A stretch of 40,115 nt of DNA from Gloeopeniophorella convolvens (lineage: Eukaryota; Basidiomycota; Agaricomycetes; Russulales): the NCBI GenBank assembly GCA_022496205.1, contig WTXD01000119.1, forward strand, positions 1-40,115, given 5' to 3'. Position numbers and translations under genes: made by a program. The notes beneath the pieces were generated by a model, which was given only the letters and a program-made list of their open reading frames with translations, made no database searches and was not told where the DNA came from. Shown here piece by piece: positions 18,257 through 30,807 of the stretch. Position 1 is the first letter of the stretch; every line of letters begins with the position of its first letter.

Positions 18257-20162
18257 TCAAGAGGAGCTCCTCTTCCCCCGCTCGCGTCTCTCCCTTCTCC
18301 ACACAGATATCTCCTTCAATAGGGTGACGACTAAAGACACACCGACCGGGACGAAGAGCGGGAGGTACACGGCGTACTTGTGCTCAGCGGGGAAATATAA
18401 CAGCGCCAGCATGCCTGGGTTAAAGAACGCACGCGACGCTAGCGTGAGCGCGCGGCTCGAGTACTGCAGCGCCAGCGTGGGCGAGCTCCACACTCCCGCG
18501 TACAGCTAGTCAACAATCATCAGGCGCCGAGCGGTCAACTGGGCATGGGATCACGCACTTCATCCAGCGCAGAAAGCGCATCCGCGATGTCGCCGCGAAC
18601 GTCCTGGCCCACGGGCATATTCGGGATCTGGTCGACGAGCTTGACGATGCTTCGCAACGTTTCCTTGCTCCCTGCCGCGTTCTCAAGCGCGCGCTGACGG
18701 TGAAGTGTGTCAAGCTGGAAGAGTGTAATGGGGCGCTCTGGGTGGGCGGTGAGCACGCCTGGCGGGAGGTCCGAAACGCCGAGCAGCCGGAGCAGCTGCG
18801 TGCGGAAGCCGCGGAAGGCGGGCGCGAGGTCTTCGGCAGTGAGGCGCAACTTGGGCGATGCATCCTGCGGCAGGTTGAGCAGAACGATGCCACCCCACTG
18901 GGGGAGGATGAAGGCATCGGATGACGTTGGTTGATCTGGAGACGTATGAAACTGTGTCGCACGAATCGGGTGGAATGGACTTACTAGAGTCATCCAATAT
19001 CCGCAACGGTGTACGAGAAGCCGATGGGACAAAGAGGACAAAATGGAGCACTGGGTCGTTGGAGACGCTCGATGCTGCGAGACCGACATTAACAGGCTGC
19101 GCCTGGCATAGCTTCACCAGACACCTACCTAGTGTCCACTCAGCAGAATTTATGAACACTTTGAGGTTTTCCTGTGTCAACCCATGGACGACGTCGTCGC
19201 CATTGCTCAAAATGCGCGGCTCGAATGCTAGCGGTGCGTTGAACTGGACCTGGCTTTCGATCGTGAAGTTGTGGAGCTGTGAAACCTGTTCCAGAACAGG
19301 CGTGATATGGTCTATTCCCGACATCGGCATCAGTCTACACCTTCGCCGGCACAAAGTAGACGAGGGCTTACGAGAGATGGCATCGCGGATATCCCATCCA
19401 GTGACAGCCCTCCCAGCTGAGGCGTCCTCGTTGAGCAGGGTGAAAGCGACGCGATATCGGGGGGCGAATTTGGCAACCAGGTGCCGGAACGTTCCAGGCG
19501 GAGACGGCGTTCCGTAGGGCGTCAACAGTGAGAGTAGTAAATCCGGAGCATTGTTCACTGTTCACGGACGTTTTAGTTGCGACGACCGTGAAAGGCAAGT
19601 GTACGAACTTTGATCAAGCGGGACGGAGAGCTGCCGGTGCTGAATGATCGGGGATTGCAGCCCCGGGATGAGCATCATGGTATACCAATCCTGGGAAGGT
19701 GGCTGCTTCCAGTCGCGCTCAGTTCACGGGACGTGCACGAGGTGAGGAGCCACTGACTGACACCTTGTACGACCTCCACGGACATCTCCAGATGATGGTA
19801 CAGCGCGAGTGCCTGCTCCTTTCTTGTGTCGAATACGGTCCGCACGTTGTGTGCCAGCGTGTCGGACAGGTCGCCTGTCATCCTCGCGTCGATCCCGACA
19901 TTGATTGAGTAGTGAAGCTTGGGTATTATCAGGACGGGGGTCCGAGCATGCGCTTGGAATGCAAACGAACCTCCTTGCTGCTCAGAGAGTCGACGCGAAG
20001 GGTGGGTAATGAGAGCCGCTCGATGCTTGTAGTCGACCACCAGAGAGGAAGAGCCAGTAACACAACAGCCAGATAAGAAGCAAGGATTTTTCTTCGCACT
20101 CCTGTCTGCTCGAACAGCAGCGTCGAAGGGTCCTTGAGTGTTGCAGGCGGTCGGTCGCCCAT
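18257..20162 (-). CDS. GPI17: GPI transamidase subunit PIG-S / Gpi17
   Basis: Eight minus-strand exons (19971-20162, 19771-19917, 19609-19717, 19372-19557, 19129-19311, 18985-19074, 18559-18935, 18257-18505) sum in frame to 510 residues. The first transmembrane helix is near residue 30 (KILASYLAVVLLALPLWW) followed by STTSIERLSLP. The lumenal domain includes DWKQPPSQDWYTMMLIPGLQ, YRVAFTLLNEDASAG and ILPQWGGIVLLNLPQ. A second helix lies near the C-terminus (YAVYLPLFVPVGVSLVVTLL) before a basic tail. This two-helix topology is that of PIG-S, an ER subunit of the complex that attaches GPI anchors. It is divergent to the SNT1-like gene (489 bp). Confidence 0.95.
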
Positions 20163-20651
20163 CGCTACGCGACGCGACGAATAGCAGCCTACGTGGGTCT
20201 CGACTTGGTCGCGGCCAGCGCTGCAGCAAAGGGGGCCGGGAAGAGCCGAGCGGAGATCGATTGGGTGGCACAAGCTCTTGAGAGGGCCAACCCGTCCAGC
20301 TCAAGTCGCTCCTTCAAAGTGCCCATCCCGTTGTCTTTTCTCGTTTCTCCCTCAGGTTGTATCGCTCTCGCATAATACCCTCCACCTATTTATCCGGTTA
20401 CCTCACCTACACGACACCGGCCTGCAGCTCGCGCAACGGGCCTCCACTACATAAGTCCACGCTCTTCTAGCAGACTTGACTCCCTCACCCTCTGGACTTG
20501 TGTACACGCAACTCACTTGCGACCCATATTCCTGAAACACACTTTCTCACAAGTAGTAATCGAAATAATCCTGTCGGTCTATCCCCGTCTCCTGCCAAGA
20601 ACTCACGCAAACTCACACATCAGCTCTGACTTTTCATAGTGCGCCCCGCAG
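20163..20651. promoter_or_regulatory. Divergent promoter GPI17 / SNT1-like
   Basis: A 489-bp gap lies between opposed start codons. The half next to the SNT1-like gene is CT-rich and poor in ATGs (20450-20650), consistent with a long leader. No specific operator motif stands out. Confidence 0.5.
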
Positions 20652-23600
20652 ATGTCCAACATCCCAATACCGCCTTCTCCTAGCCCGTCTCGCTCTCGCC
20701 CTGGCTATGGCGGGTACCATGGCCCTCGAGGAGGCACTTTCTATGGCAGCGGTGCAGCGAACTCAAACGGATTACGCGGCGATTCCTGGCGCGCCGAGCC
20801 TTCCTATCGTCCGCGGGATCCCAACGCGGATCACTACGAGCCCGAGTATGACAACGACCGCTCACGGCTCACATGGGGTGGCGTAAGCTATCCTCAGTCT
20901 CAGGCGTATGACCCTGCTGATCCGTGGCCACGACGAGACGTCATGGCCGAGAGCATGCTCGAACCCTCCGATTCCTGGCGGAACGATCATGCGTGAGTTC
21001 TCGGGCGCGCGCTCACGCTTCCACGCCCGCTCTTTCTCACGTCGATTGTTTCTAGGCCAGATCAAGAGGTAGATGCCTCTGAGCGGTTCGCAGAAGACCG
21101 CGCCCGGATGCCCCCTCCACGGGACGACTTTGCGTATCCATATGATGGCGACTCTTACCGGGATGGTTCGTCATGGAATCCAAGAAGAGGATCCGCTTTT
21201 CCACGCCAGTCGGATCACTATAGGCCTAACTACACTGAGGAAGGGCGTTGGAATCCCTCATATTCTGTGGTCGATGGCTCGACCTCATGGGGCCGACAGC
21301 GGTCCCCAGGGAGTGCCTCTCGTCCTCGCGGGCGCCAAAGCTATGGAGATGCGTCGTATGACAAGTCTTTCAGCGGATCGCCTCGCTCCTCCCGATTTTC
21401 ATCTCCCAAGCACTCCCGCGTTGGTGCTTCGCAGCGACATCATTCCCGCTCTTCGTCTTCCATCCGTTCCTCTCGCGAGCGCTCGAAATCGCCGCCACGC
21501 TCTCGGGACCGCTCTCGCTCATCAGGGCGGTCGTCTGTCGACTCGCACCCGTATGGCGCGGATTCCCCGACTAGGCCACACGTCCTACGTAGCCATCCTC
21601 TTGGCCAGTCTCGCGGCCGGCGCCGCGGCGGCCAGCGGGCTGGCGGACGCTTTCAGGGAGATAATTACCGTGGTGACTCGGGCACAGCACCGTTTACGCC
21701 ATCCACGTATCCCAACGACCTGGGACCTGGCGACCGTTTCGCTCCTCACCCTTCTCTACCTCAACGGCCCACGTCACCATATCTCACACCAGGGCCTGGC
21801 GGAAGGAACCGGTTTCCCGACCGTGGGTTCACTGGTCCTCCACAAGGCAGGTTCAGTGACTTGCAGGGTGGTCGAGGTAAAATTTCACCCCCATTGAAGG
21901 CGACGCACAGCACTTACTTGTGAAGTAGGAAGTACAATGAGCTCGAATGCCAGTCAATCGGGGAGGTCGAAGCGGAAGCGGCGTGGAGGCGTCAACAGGA
22001 AGAAACGTGCCATGTTCCAGCAGCAGGGTGGGCCTTTCTTCCGCGATGGCTACGCCGATTCGAACTCGACGCCCCTTCCTGCTGGAGGTCCGAGGGGGTT
22101 CTCAATACCTCACACGCCATATCCAGGAGAGGATTTCAAGCCCCAGATTGACTTTCCGTCTTTACCGGGCTCGATGCCGGAACCGCCGCCTCCGTCTCGG
22201 GTGCTGGAGGATTACCACGTACCCGTACCTCTGAAGTCGGAGGTGCGGTCTCCCGTTGTCGCGGATCGGGGGTTCCCTCCTACGGTCTCTGAGACGAAGG
22301 AAGCGGCTCCGGGACTTTTCGGGGCCGCTCCTCCAGTACCTTCAGAGAAACCTTCCTCGATACCCCTGGAAGCAGCATATACAGCTCCCCCAGAGCAGGA
22401 GCGTCCTGAATCTTCTGTTGTGGAAGCGGCAGTGTCAGGGGCCATAAGCGAGCTGCCACAATCTACCAGTACTAATAAGCCAGGGCCACCTCATTCATCC
22501 CTCTCCGAGCTCCCGAGGCTTATCATCCCGTCTCCTGAACCTCCTGATTCACCAATGTACTCTCCGCAAGACCTGTTTCTGGAGGTTGCGTCGCCCGACT
22601 CTCTAGTGCCGTCACAATCCACACTATTCTCTCCGGTGCCTGTGGCGGTTGCTACCCCTCAACCTATGCCTTCGGAGCCCTCCGCAGAGCCGAGTAGCAC
22701 CCCGCAGTCACTTCCAGTCCTCAGCCTTCCGGGAGCTACGACGTCCTCGCCTGTGTCTTCGGCCGCACCGACGCCGAGCTTGCAGACACCGTCGCCACCT
22801 CACGTGGCACCCGAGGTGATTGTGGCCGCGCCGGCAGTGCAGGAGCCGGAAGACGAACTCGTGCCGAAATCTCCTGTGTCTTCTGCTCTCCATGCTGCCG
22901 GCGTGCCTGCGGCCGTGCGCCCCGATGGTGGCATCTTCCCTGTATCCGCAAAGGAGCCAGAGTTTTTTGGCGAAGCTTTGCATATAGTCATCGACGCGCG
23001 GCGATTGGTGGATATCCAATCCCGCGGAGAGCGTGTCAACCCTATCCTGTTCTCTAATTGCACCATCGCTCCTGCGTCTCCCGAGGAACCAGCACCTTCC
23101 GCACATGCTCCGGCCCAGGAGGTTGCAGCAGGCGAGCGGAATCGGGGCACGATCAGAGCCTTTGACACCCACGTCCGGAACTCTTTGGTTGCGAATATGG
23201 CCGCGCGGCAGGAGACGGTCGACGAGAAGGTCACGCGGCTGCGCAAGGAGTACCTCGCGCTGCATAAGGAGTGGGTTGCGCGCTGCGCTGACCTTGACGA
23301 GTCCCACAAAGTCGACGCTGCGGCCGGCGAAGTGGCTGCCATTCCTGCCCGCACTACTCGCCGCTCAGCCGCGGTCCTTGGTGATGCTGTGCGGTCTGAC
23401 CTCGAGATGGAACAGATCATCGCTAGCCTCGGCAACGACGAGCTCTACGATCCCGCCCACCTCGCGCTGCGCAACGTCGCCGTTATTCCGGACATGATAT
23501 CGGTCACGCACGGCAAGGTTGACGCCATGTTCGACGACACGAACAATCTCGTACGCGACCCGCAAACGTTCTATGATCCTATACCAAGCCTCGCGGAGTG

Positions 23601-24919
23601 GACAAGCGAAGAGGTCGAGATCTTCAAGCAGCGCTTCGCGAAGTGGCCAAAGCAGTTCGGCCACATTGCTGCAGGGCTCGAGCACAAAACTCAGGCGCAA
23701 TGCGTACAGTTCTACTACCTGCACAAGAAGACGCTCATCGACTTCCGCGAGGCCATTACGACGTATGGGCAGAGCAAGCGCCGGCGCGGCGGGCGCAAGA
23801 CAGACAAAAAGAAGGGCGGGTTAATCGCGGACATCCGCCAGCACGACGCGGAAGTGTCCAAGGAGCAGGATCCAGTCAAGCGGCGCGCAGGCGCGACCAC
23901 GCGCAAGCGGCGCGAGCCCACCGCGCAGCCGCCGAAGCGCACCGCCCCGCGCCGCAGTGCGACGGCTGCGATGCAGCAGGAGGAGCAGACGCCCGCGGCG
24001 ACGCCGACGCCGGACCCGGAGCCCGCGCCCACACCCCCCGTGCCTGCCCCCGCGCCTGACCCTCCCGCGCGCCCCAAGCGCAGGCGCAACAACCGCGCTG
24101 GCGCTGGCGCCGCGGCGGAGACGGACTCGGCCGCGACGGAGGAGCCGCCGGCGAAGCGCCGCCGCGCACCGCGCAAGTCGAAGCTCGTCGTGTCGGAGAC
24201 GTCAACGCCTGAGCCGACGAAGGCGGCGTCTGAGGCGCCGGCGGAGACTGCAAGTGTGCCTGTGGAGGGCCCGAGCGAGCAGCCGACGCAGCGCAGGTCA
24301 TCAGCTTGGTCTGCGGATGATATAGGTCGGCTCTGGGTGGACTTTTTGCTAGATCCGTTGCTGATGTGTTTGCGTTTCCAGAGCAGTTCTTGGGTCTGCT
24401 GGCTCAGTACGGGAAGGACTTCAAGCGCATCGCAGCCTCCATGCCGAACAAGGTAAGCTCATCGCTATGGGTCGCTCTTCGCTGAGCGGATGGCTGATGT
24501 TGCTTCAGACCACTATGCAGGTGGGCAACTTTTACACAGCGAACCTTGATCGGTATGACCTGAAGCCTATTGCGGCAAAGGCACCCGGACGCTCGCCTAC
24601 CCCCAATCCTCCACCAGAAACGAAAGAGGAAACGCCTCAGCCATCTACCAGCGCCCCAGGCGTCGTTCACGAGCAGGCATTCACGATCAGCGATGTCCCC
24701 CCAATGTCTGCGACTTCACGATCTCATCTCTTGGACCTCCAAACTCACCCCTACCCCATTCCCGGGCCACCCCGAGCTCCACGTTACACCTATTCTCCTA
24801 GCTTGTGCATCAGTATCGGGACCCTGCCACGCTCTCCTCGCCTTAGATGTGGACCCACCTCGCATCTATCTTTACTGTATCGTTATTATTTACCGGATCT
24901 CTCAGCGGTGTCGGACTAA
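20652..24919 (+). CDS. SNT1: Two-SANT-domain chromatin protein, Snt1/NCoR-like
   Basis: Exons 20652-20992, 21056-21876, 21929-24325, 24382-24452 and 24509-24919 sum in frame to 1346 residues. The N-terminal third is Ser/Arg/Gly/Pro-rich and disordered (for example KSPPRSRDRSRSSGRSS near residue 260). A proline-rich middle follows. SANT domain 1, near residue 940, reads EWTSEEVEIFKQRFAKWPKQ then FGHIAAGLEHKTQAQCVQFYY. A basic and Ala/Pro-rich linker leads to SANT domain 2 near residue 1180 (SAWSADDIEQFLGLLAQYGK then DFKRIAASMPNK). The first SANT with YYLHKK is typical of Snt1/SMRT/NCoR corepressors, which bind histone deacetylases in Set3-type complexes. The last ~50 residues after the proline-rich tail may not be accurate. 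Confidence 0.85.
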
Positions 24920-25113
24920 TTATGTAGTACATTGTCCGCCTGGTAATTGTCTGCGTACTGTACTGTACGTCGCTCGTTTGCATCGTTTGGGCAACCAGAG
25001 ACTTGTCTGTCTGTTGTGCACACACGAAGATACACATAGATCGACGGCTTTCTTGGCACGGTATCCACTAATGATGACGGATTCGGTGATACCATAGTCG
25101 TTGGATGATTGGG

Positions 25114-25761
25114 TTAGCGTCTGCCCTCGACCATGATGATGTGATAGCCAAAATTTGTCTTGACGAGGGGTGAGAGGACAGGCTTGTCCACTGTCGATGG
25201 CTCGAGGGCGAACGCTGCGTCCTGGAAAGGTCCCTACAAACAGTTCAGCAGCCTGCCGGGCACAGAGAGTTGGCACATACCACCATCGATCCACGGACCA
25301 TCCACCCTAAGCTCCCACCAGCTGCATAATGCGAGCGCATACATGAGCTTAATTCCTCGGTTGCAAGATGAAGTGCAGACCTTTGGCTTTGTCCTCCGAG
25401 CATTCCTGGGCGACTTTGTCGAATCGCTCGCCAGCCTAGGCACATAGTAAGCGGAACATGAGATCTTGGGATTGGAGCCCATTGATATCTGAGCAGCCCT
25501 ACCTGAATCCGTTGGAGAGCCTCCGTCACCTTCGAGTGCTTCTCGCACAAAATATGCCGCACGTTCACGGCGGTAGCGGCCTTCAGACCGCCCTTGCCCT
25601 GCAAAATCCCCTCTCTGATCTGCACGGGGGACCCCGGAAAGCAGCGAAGCACGAGCACGCACCTTGCTACCTTTGTCTGCGGCTTCGTCAGACTTGCCCT
25701 TGCCCTTGTCAGCACCTTTCTTTTCTACAGACTTCTTGTCCTTCGCGCCGCCTTTCGCCAT
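25114..25761 (-). CDS. Parvulin-type peptidyl-prolyl isomerase, Par14/PIN4 class
   Basis: Five exons from ATG 25761 give about 136 residues. A Lys-rich N-terminus ([20 protein letters not shown]) like that of human Par14 is followed by the parvulin domain: [70 protein letters not shown] and [15 protein letters not shown]. There is no WW domain, so it is not the Pin1/Ess1 type. Par14 proteins act in ribosome biogenesis and chromatin. The acceptor before GPFQ was chosen because it restores the family motif. It is convergent with the SNT1-like gene and divergent to RLI1. Confidence 0.94.
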
Positions 25762-26102
25762 GGATGTGGTCACGGGGAGAGATGCACAGCGCCTCGAGCG
25801 CACTTTAGGTGCCTAAGATGAACTTCCCTAGAGTGATACGAAGTTGAGAGAGATTCTGAGCCCGTATTTTGTTGTTATTGTCTCGAATGTTTCCACTTGC
25901 TTGAGTGAAAGCGAAGCGAGGATGCGTTGAGGGCCAATCGGGGGCGCGGGATTTGGGGACGGAAGACGAGCCTGGATCAGTGCCACGTGGATATGTAGGC
26001 GGAAGTCATAGTTTTCCAGCCGGGTTCGGGACCGCAGGCTCTTCAAGCTGTCCATCCCAAGAGTTACCCTGCCGCGCCAGTGACTCTTGCACCTTCACCG
26101 CC
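25762..26102. promoter_or_regulatory. Divergent promoter parvulin / RLI1
   Basis: A 341-bp gap lies between opposed start codons. It contains one CACGTG palindrome (GCCACGTGGA, near 25983), as the RRG9/coactosin promoter also does. A short CT-rich run precedes the RLI1 ATG. Confidence 0.55.
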
Positions 26103-28399
26103 ATGGCCGACAAGATTACGCGTATCGCCATCGTCGACGCCAACCGTTGCAAGCCCAAGCGCTGCGCGCAGGAGTGCAAAAAAGTGCGTGCGGCACCTCT
26201 TCGTCATCGCGGGCGAGATCTAATCAGCGTCGACAGTCATGTCCGGTCGTGAAAATGGGTCCGTTGCTCTATGTAGGCGACAGTCCGAGGGCGCACAGCT
26301 GAAGATCTTTTCCTGTATTGTTCAGGGAAGCTTTGTATCGAGGTGAAGCCGACAGACAAGATCGCGTTCATCTCAGAATTCTTGTGCATTGGTTGTGGTA
26401 TCTGTGTCAAAAAGTGCGTACGGCGACTAATCTTGCCTCGTATCCGTTTAACCTGGAGGATGCAGATGCCCATTTGAGGCCATCACCATTATCAACCTCC
26501 CGACAAACTTGGAGTCCGCTGTCACCCATCGATACACGGCCAACTCATTCAAGCTTCATCGTCTCCCTACACCGAGACCAGGCCAGGTCTTGGGTCTTGT
26601 CGGAACAAACGGTATCGGCAAGAGTACTGCTCTCAAAATTCTCGCCGGAAAGCTCAAGCCTAATCTCGGCCGTTACGACGTGCGTCATCCCCGACCACGG
26701 CGTAAACGTGTCCTGACTTCAATCTACTACGCAGGATCCGCCAGACTGGCAGGAAATCCTGAAGTACTTCCGCGGTTCTGAACTTCAGAATTACTTCACG
26801 AAGGTCCTCGAAGACAACCTCAAGGCGCTTATCAAACCGCAATATGTCGACCACATCCCTCGGGCGATTAAGGGGAAGATGTCTGTCAGCCAAATGCTCG
26901 ATTCCAAACTCGAGCTCGACAACAAGCAGAAGCTGTGCGACGACCTCGAGCTGAACAAAGTTTTGGACCGAGAGGTTTCGCAGCTGTCTGGAGGAGAACT
27001 TCAGCGATTTGCCATCGCGATGTCGTGCATCCAGCGTGCGGATGTGTACGTCGTTCCGTCTCGTCTCCCCTCTCTGACACTCCTGACATCCACTGAAGCT
27101 ACATGTTCGACGAGCCCTCAAGTTACTTGGATGTCAAGCAACGCCTAAAGGCTGCCGAGGTCATCCGTCAGCTACTGACACGCGAGAACTACGTCATCAC
27201 CGTAGAGCACGACTTGGCTGTCCTTGACTATCTGTCCGACTTCGTGTGTTGCCTGTATGGCAAGCCATCTATCTATGGAGTCGTCACAATGCCGTACTCG
27301 GTGCGGGAAGGTCAGCGAACCGCCCCTCTGCTCGGCTCACGCTCACATATACGAAGGAATTAATATCTTCCTCGATGGTTTCATTCCTACTGAAAACTTG
27401 CGTTTCCGTGATGAATCTCTATCCTTCAAGATGGTAGAGACTGCTGAGGAGATCCTGATTGACAAGACCCGGCATTACCAATATCCTTCCATGTCCAAGA
27501 CGCTTGGTGGTTTCAAGCTGACGGTGCAGGCAGGCTCGTTTACCGATTCTGAGATCATCGTCATGCTTGGCGAGAACGGGACAGGCAAGACGACGTTCGT
27601 CCGACTGCTCGCTGGCGAGGAGCCAGACGATCCGACGGACAAGCAGAGCTTGGCCGTATCGCTCAAACCGCAGACGATCTCGCCGAAGTTCCCAGGCTCC
27701 GTCCGCATGCTCCTGCTGAAACAAATAAAGCAGGCCTTCATGCACGCGCAGTTCCAGAGCGACGTCGTGAAGCCGCTGAACATTGACAACATCATTGATC
27801 AAGATGTCAAGACGTTGTCTGGTGGTGAGCTGCAGCGTGTGGCCATTATACTCGCATTGGGTAAGCCCAACGTGAGTGTGTACCTCATCGACGAACCGTC
27901 CTCGTACGTGTCAAGCTTCTGGGACAGCTCGTGTGAATTGAACAAGCGCAGGTTCCTGGACTCGGAACAACGTATCATTGCTGCGAAGGTGATCAAGCGC
28001 TTCATCCTCCACGCCAAGAAGACAGCGTTCGTCATCGAGCACGATTTCATCATGGCAACCTACCTCGCCGACCGTGTTATTGTCTTCGAGGGGCAGCCCG
28101 CTGTCGCTGCCACCGCGACTCCGTACGTCGCTTCTTCTACTGTACGCGGAAGACAATTGACAATAACCTCGCTTGCGCAGACCGCAGTCACTTCTGACGG
28201 GAATGAACAAATTCCTCGCGTCGCTCGAGATCACCTTCCGTCGCGACCCGACCAACTTCCGCCCACGCGTGAACAAGCTTAACTCTGTCAAGGACAAAGA
28301 GCAGAAAGGTGCGCCCCACGCCACTTGCTCCCCGCGGGCCCCGTCTGACATTCCCTCTTTTGTGCAGTATCGGGCAACTACTTCTTCCTCGAAGACTGA
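26103..28399 (+). CDS. RLI1: ABCE1 / Rli1 ribosome-recycling ATPase
   Basis: About nine exons encode the whole Rli1. The N-terminal iron-sulfur domain has both cluster motifs: [15 protein letters not shown] with GKLCIEV, and [17 protein letters not shown]. ATPase domain 1 has Walker [10 protein letters not shown], signature LSGGELQR and Walker [12 protein letters not shown]. Domain 2 has Walker [10 protein letters not shown], signature LSGGELQR and YLIDEPSS. The C-terminus is [10 protein letters not shown]. Rli1 splits 80S ribosomes after termination and is essential in eukaryotes. The exon after the second Walker B begins with donor GTACGT and gives SSFLDSEQ where most relatives have SSYLDSEQ. 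The first intron splits the first iron-sulfur motif. Confidence 0.97.
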
Positions 28400-29000
28400 A
28401 CAGCCCTGCGTGCGTGCCTGCATGTGCACGATCGCGCTGCACCACGCGCCCGGAGCAGTGCCCCCACCCACGTGTTTGAAGCTGCTTCCCTGCACGCGGC
28501 GCTAGTGCAGCCGGATGGAAAAAGGAAGGATAGCGTTGCACCGTAAGTCAAAGGTAGTTGTAGCGTTACGATTATAGAGCTCCATGAAGACGATCGAACG
28601 AAGATGTTGTACTGCACTACAATCTGTTGTATGCGGTGGCAGGAAAGGAGCCAGATGGCGGGCGCCAGAAGTGATCGGAGGCTGAGAGTGATCCAGGGCC
28701 AGCGCCACCGAGAAACCGGCCGTTATTGTTACGCATACCGTGTGTTACACGACATCGAGAGACCCTGATCCTGGGACGCGGGAAGCCCATGTTGAGGTCA
28801 TGGAACGAAGCAAAACGGCTTGTCCGGGCACTTACATAAAAAGTCGCCACCTACTCTACCGCGTACGTCTTACGCCAACAAATTTGCGACGTATGCGTCA
28901 ACTTGTGAGGCACTGCTGCAGACCCCAAGCTCTCCCCTAAGTATTCCCTAATATCAACTTGACCGCCCCGCTCGCACGATCAATGGTGCATTCCCGGACT
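28400..29000. other. Intergenic between RLI1 and unknown minus-strand gene
   Basis: This is the 3' flank of two convergent genes. The overlapping frames are short and I see no domain or repeat. Confidence 0.4.
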
Positions 29001-29980
29001 CTATCGCACTCCATGACCCCTTCCGGTTGTAAAAGGGGGCAGTATACAGCACCCCAAACTTACAAGGATGCATACTAAATACAGGAGGGACGTTCCCATG
29101 ATACATATCCGTGTCCGTAAATCAATGCATGGTTGACCCCGTCCCTGGCACCCGCCGCCGACATCCGAGCTGCGAGATGCGTTGCTCACACGGGGCATTC
29201 GGAAATGTCTAAAGCCATTGTCACAACGAAGGAGATGTTCTCCGAGGTTGAATGACGCACCCCCCTCTGCTGCAGTGTGGTAAGTTGCCACCGACACAGC
29301 CGACGCGGCTTTGATCGAATTTCTTCCGGCGAACATATCGAGTTTAAGGGGAGGATCTTGTCTGTTCCTACCCTGGACTCCGGCTGCACTCATGCCATCG
29401 CCTAGATTTGACGAAGTTGAAGTCGTTTTCTGATTAAGCATGGTAAGACCTTGTCCCGACAACCTCGTATTCTGGAGGTACGTACCCAAACGTCCTTCAG
29501 AAGCGTAGAGGTCTCAGATGCCAGTGACGAGATAGCCTTTCGCAGTTTCGACCTTGGTATATAGCGGTCTAAGAATGACGCATCTGCGTAGCCGCAACAA
29601 CAGTCGCTATGCAGTGACTGGAGCCTGATGCGGCGCCGGCGCGACCGAGTCAGACTAAGAGTGGAGAGGTTGGGAGTGGGCAGGACGTACGTCTCAAATG
29701 CATCCTCAATCTCTTCCACAGTTTTGATTTTTGCACCGTTCTGCACAGCCCTGACGATCCTCCGTCGTCTCGTAGGAGAAATCCCTGCAAGCTTCACCCG
29801 GATCTGTTCCATTTCTGCCCAGCACTGCTTGAGGCTGTTACTAGATGACCAGCATTCCTGATATCCCCCTGCGAGCGCCCGAGCTCCTGAGGCAATGCTT
29901 CCAGCCACACTCGCTGTATTTGCCACGTCTCCGAACGTAGTCCACGGGCCAGACATATCTTGCCCAGCCATCTTCAGCAT
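29001..29980 (-). CDS. Unknown protein, three exons, possible C-terminal membrane segment
   Basis: The ATG at 29980 opens MLKMAGQDMSGPWTTFGDVA, then a Gly/Ala/Ser stretch, a polar helical region (ECWSSSNSLKQCWAEMEQIR) and IKTVEEIEDAFET. A GTACGT donor and a CATCAG acceptor join it to LQSLHSDCCCGYADASFLDR. A second GTACGT donor joins to KTTSTSSNLGDGMSAAG. Exons 29691-29980, 29486-29624 and 29001-29429 sum in frame to 285 residues. The third exon may hold one more intron. Near the C-terminus a hydrophobic run (TSLLYLVCILVSLGCCI) could span a membrane. I do not recognise the family. Confidence 0.5.
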
Positions 29981-30807
29981 TTCCGCGATGATCAGAGTAC
30001 TTCACTTACTATGTCAGAGGAATCACCCGGAGGATAATGTAGATAGAGGAATTAACGGACGGGGCCTTGGGGGATGGTGGATCCTGCCAGAGGATGCTAA
30101 TGATAATGAGGATAAACCAAAGCGACCGGACTTGCGGCGGAGTAAGTATGAGTGGGCGTCCCTTGCGAGCGAGGATCCAACTTATACTAGAGCGTCAACA
30201 AAGGCGGGCGCGATTGGTTTGGGGATGGCCGTGTGTTCGGGCCATGGTGCATGAAATCGGAGCAAAAGTCTGACGTGCGCGGAGTGGTGCATTGATACAT
30301 AGTCACCAAATAGGACGGTTTGTTGTCTGTGCTATTCAAATCGAGGCACCGCTCTTGGTAGCTATTGTCTCTCTTGTAATCGACATCTGGTCTGTGAATT
30401 GAACTTGTTGGTAGCGGTGCTGAGGCTCGGCCTCTGGCCTCGAGCAGAATGCGGCGTTCACCAGAGATGGTGCTTCGCAGTGGATTCAAGGGATGGATCA
30501 CAGCGCTGCCCCAGGCTGGGGTTGTTGCTAAGACGCTGGTGACTGGTTCGGTGGCAAGTTAGGCTAGCGAGGTTCGGACTGAGGGCTACTGAGGGTCATG
30601 TGGATGCCGATTATGACATAAGTATAGGTCCATGTGGTCGGGTCGAACCCGTTGATAGGGCGCGACGTCGCGCCTGCGTGCGTGTGTGTTCCCACGCATT
30701 GTTATTACCGCGGGAACGGTGCCGGTACACGGCTGCGATGTACTAGCCCCGTCGTTCATGTAGCCTTGTCCGACTACATTCCTCTGCCCATCGTCACCCC
30801 CCGTAAC
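29981..30807. other. Divergent intergenic region before the kinase-like gene
   Basis: This 827-bp gap between opposed genes holds no convincing coding sequence. Frames on both strands are short and lack intron-consistent continuations. It presumably contains both promoters. Confidence 0.4.

Noticed and set aside
21073..21897. 274-codon plus-strand frame
   Set aside because: It overlaps exon 2 of the SNT1-like gene in another frame; the Ser/Arg-rich frame from 21056 splices correctly at both ends.
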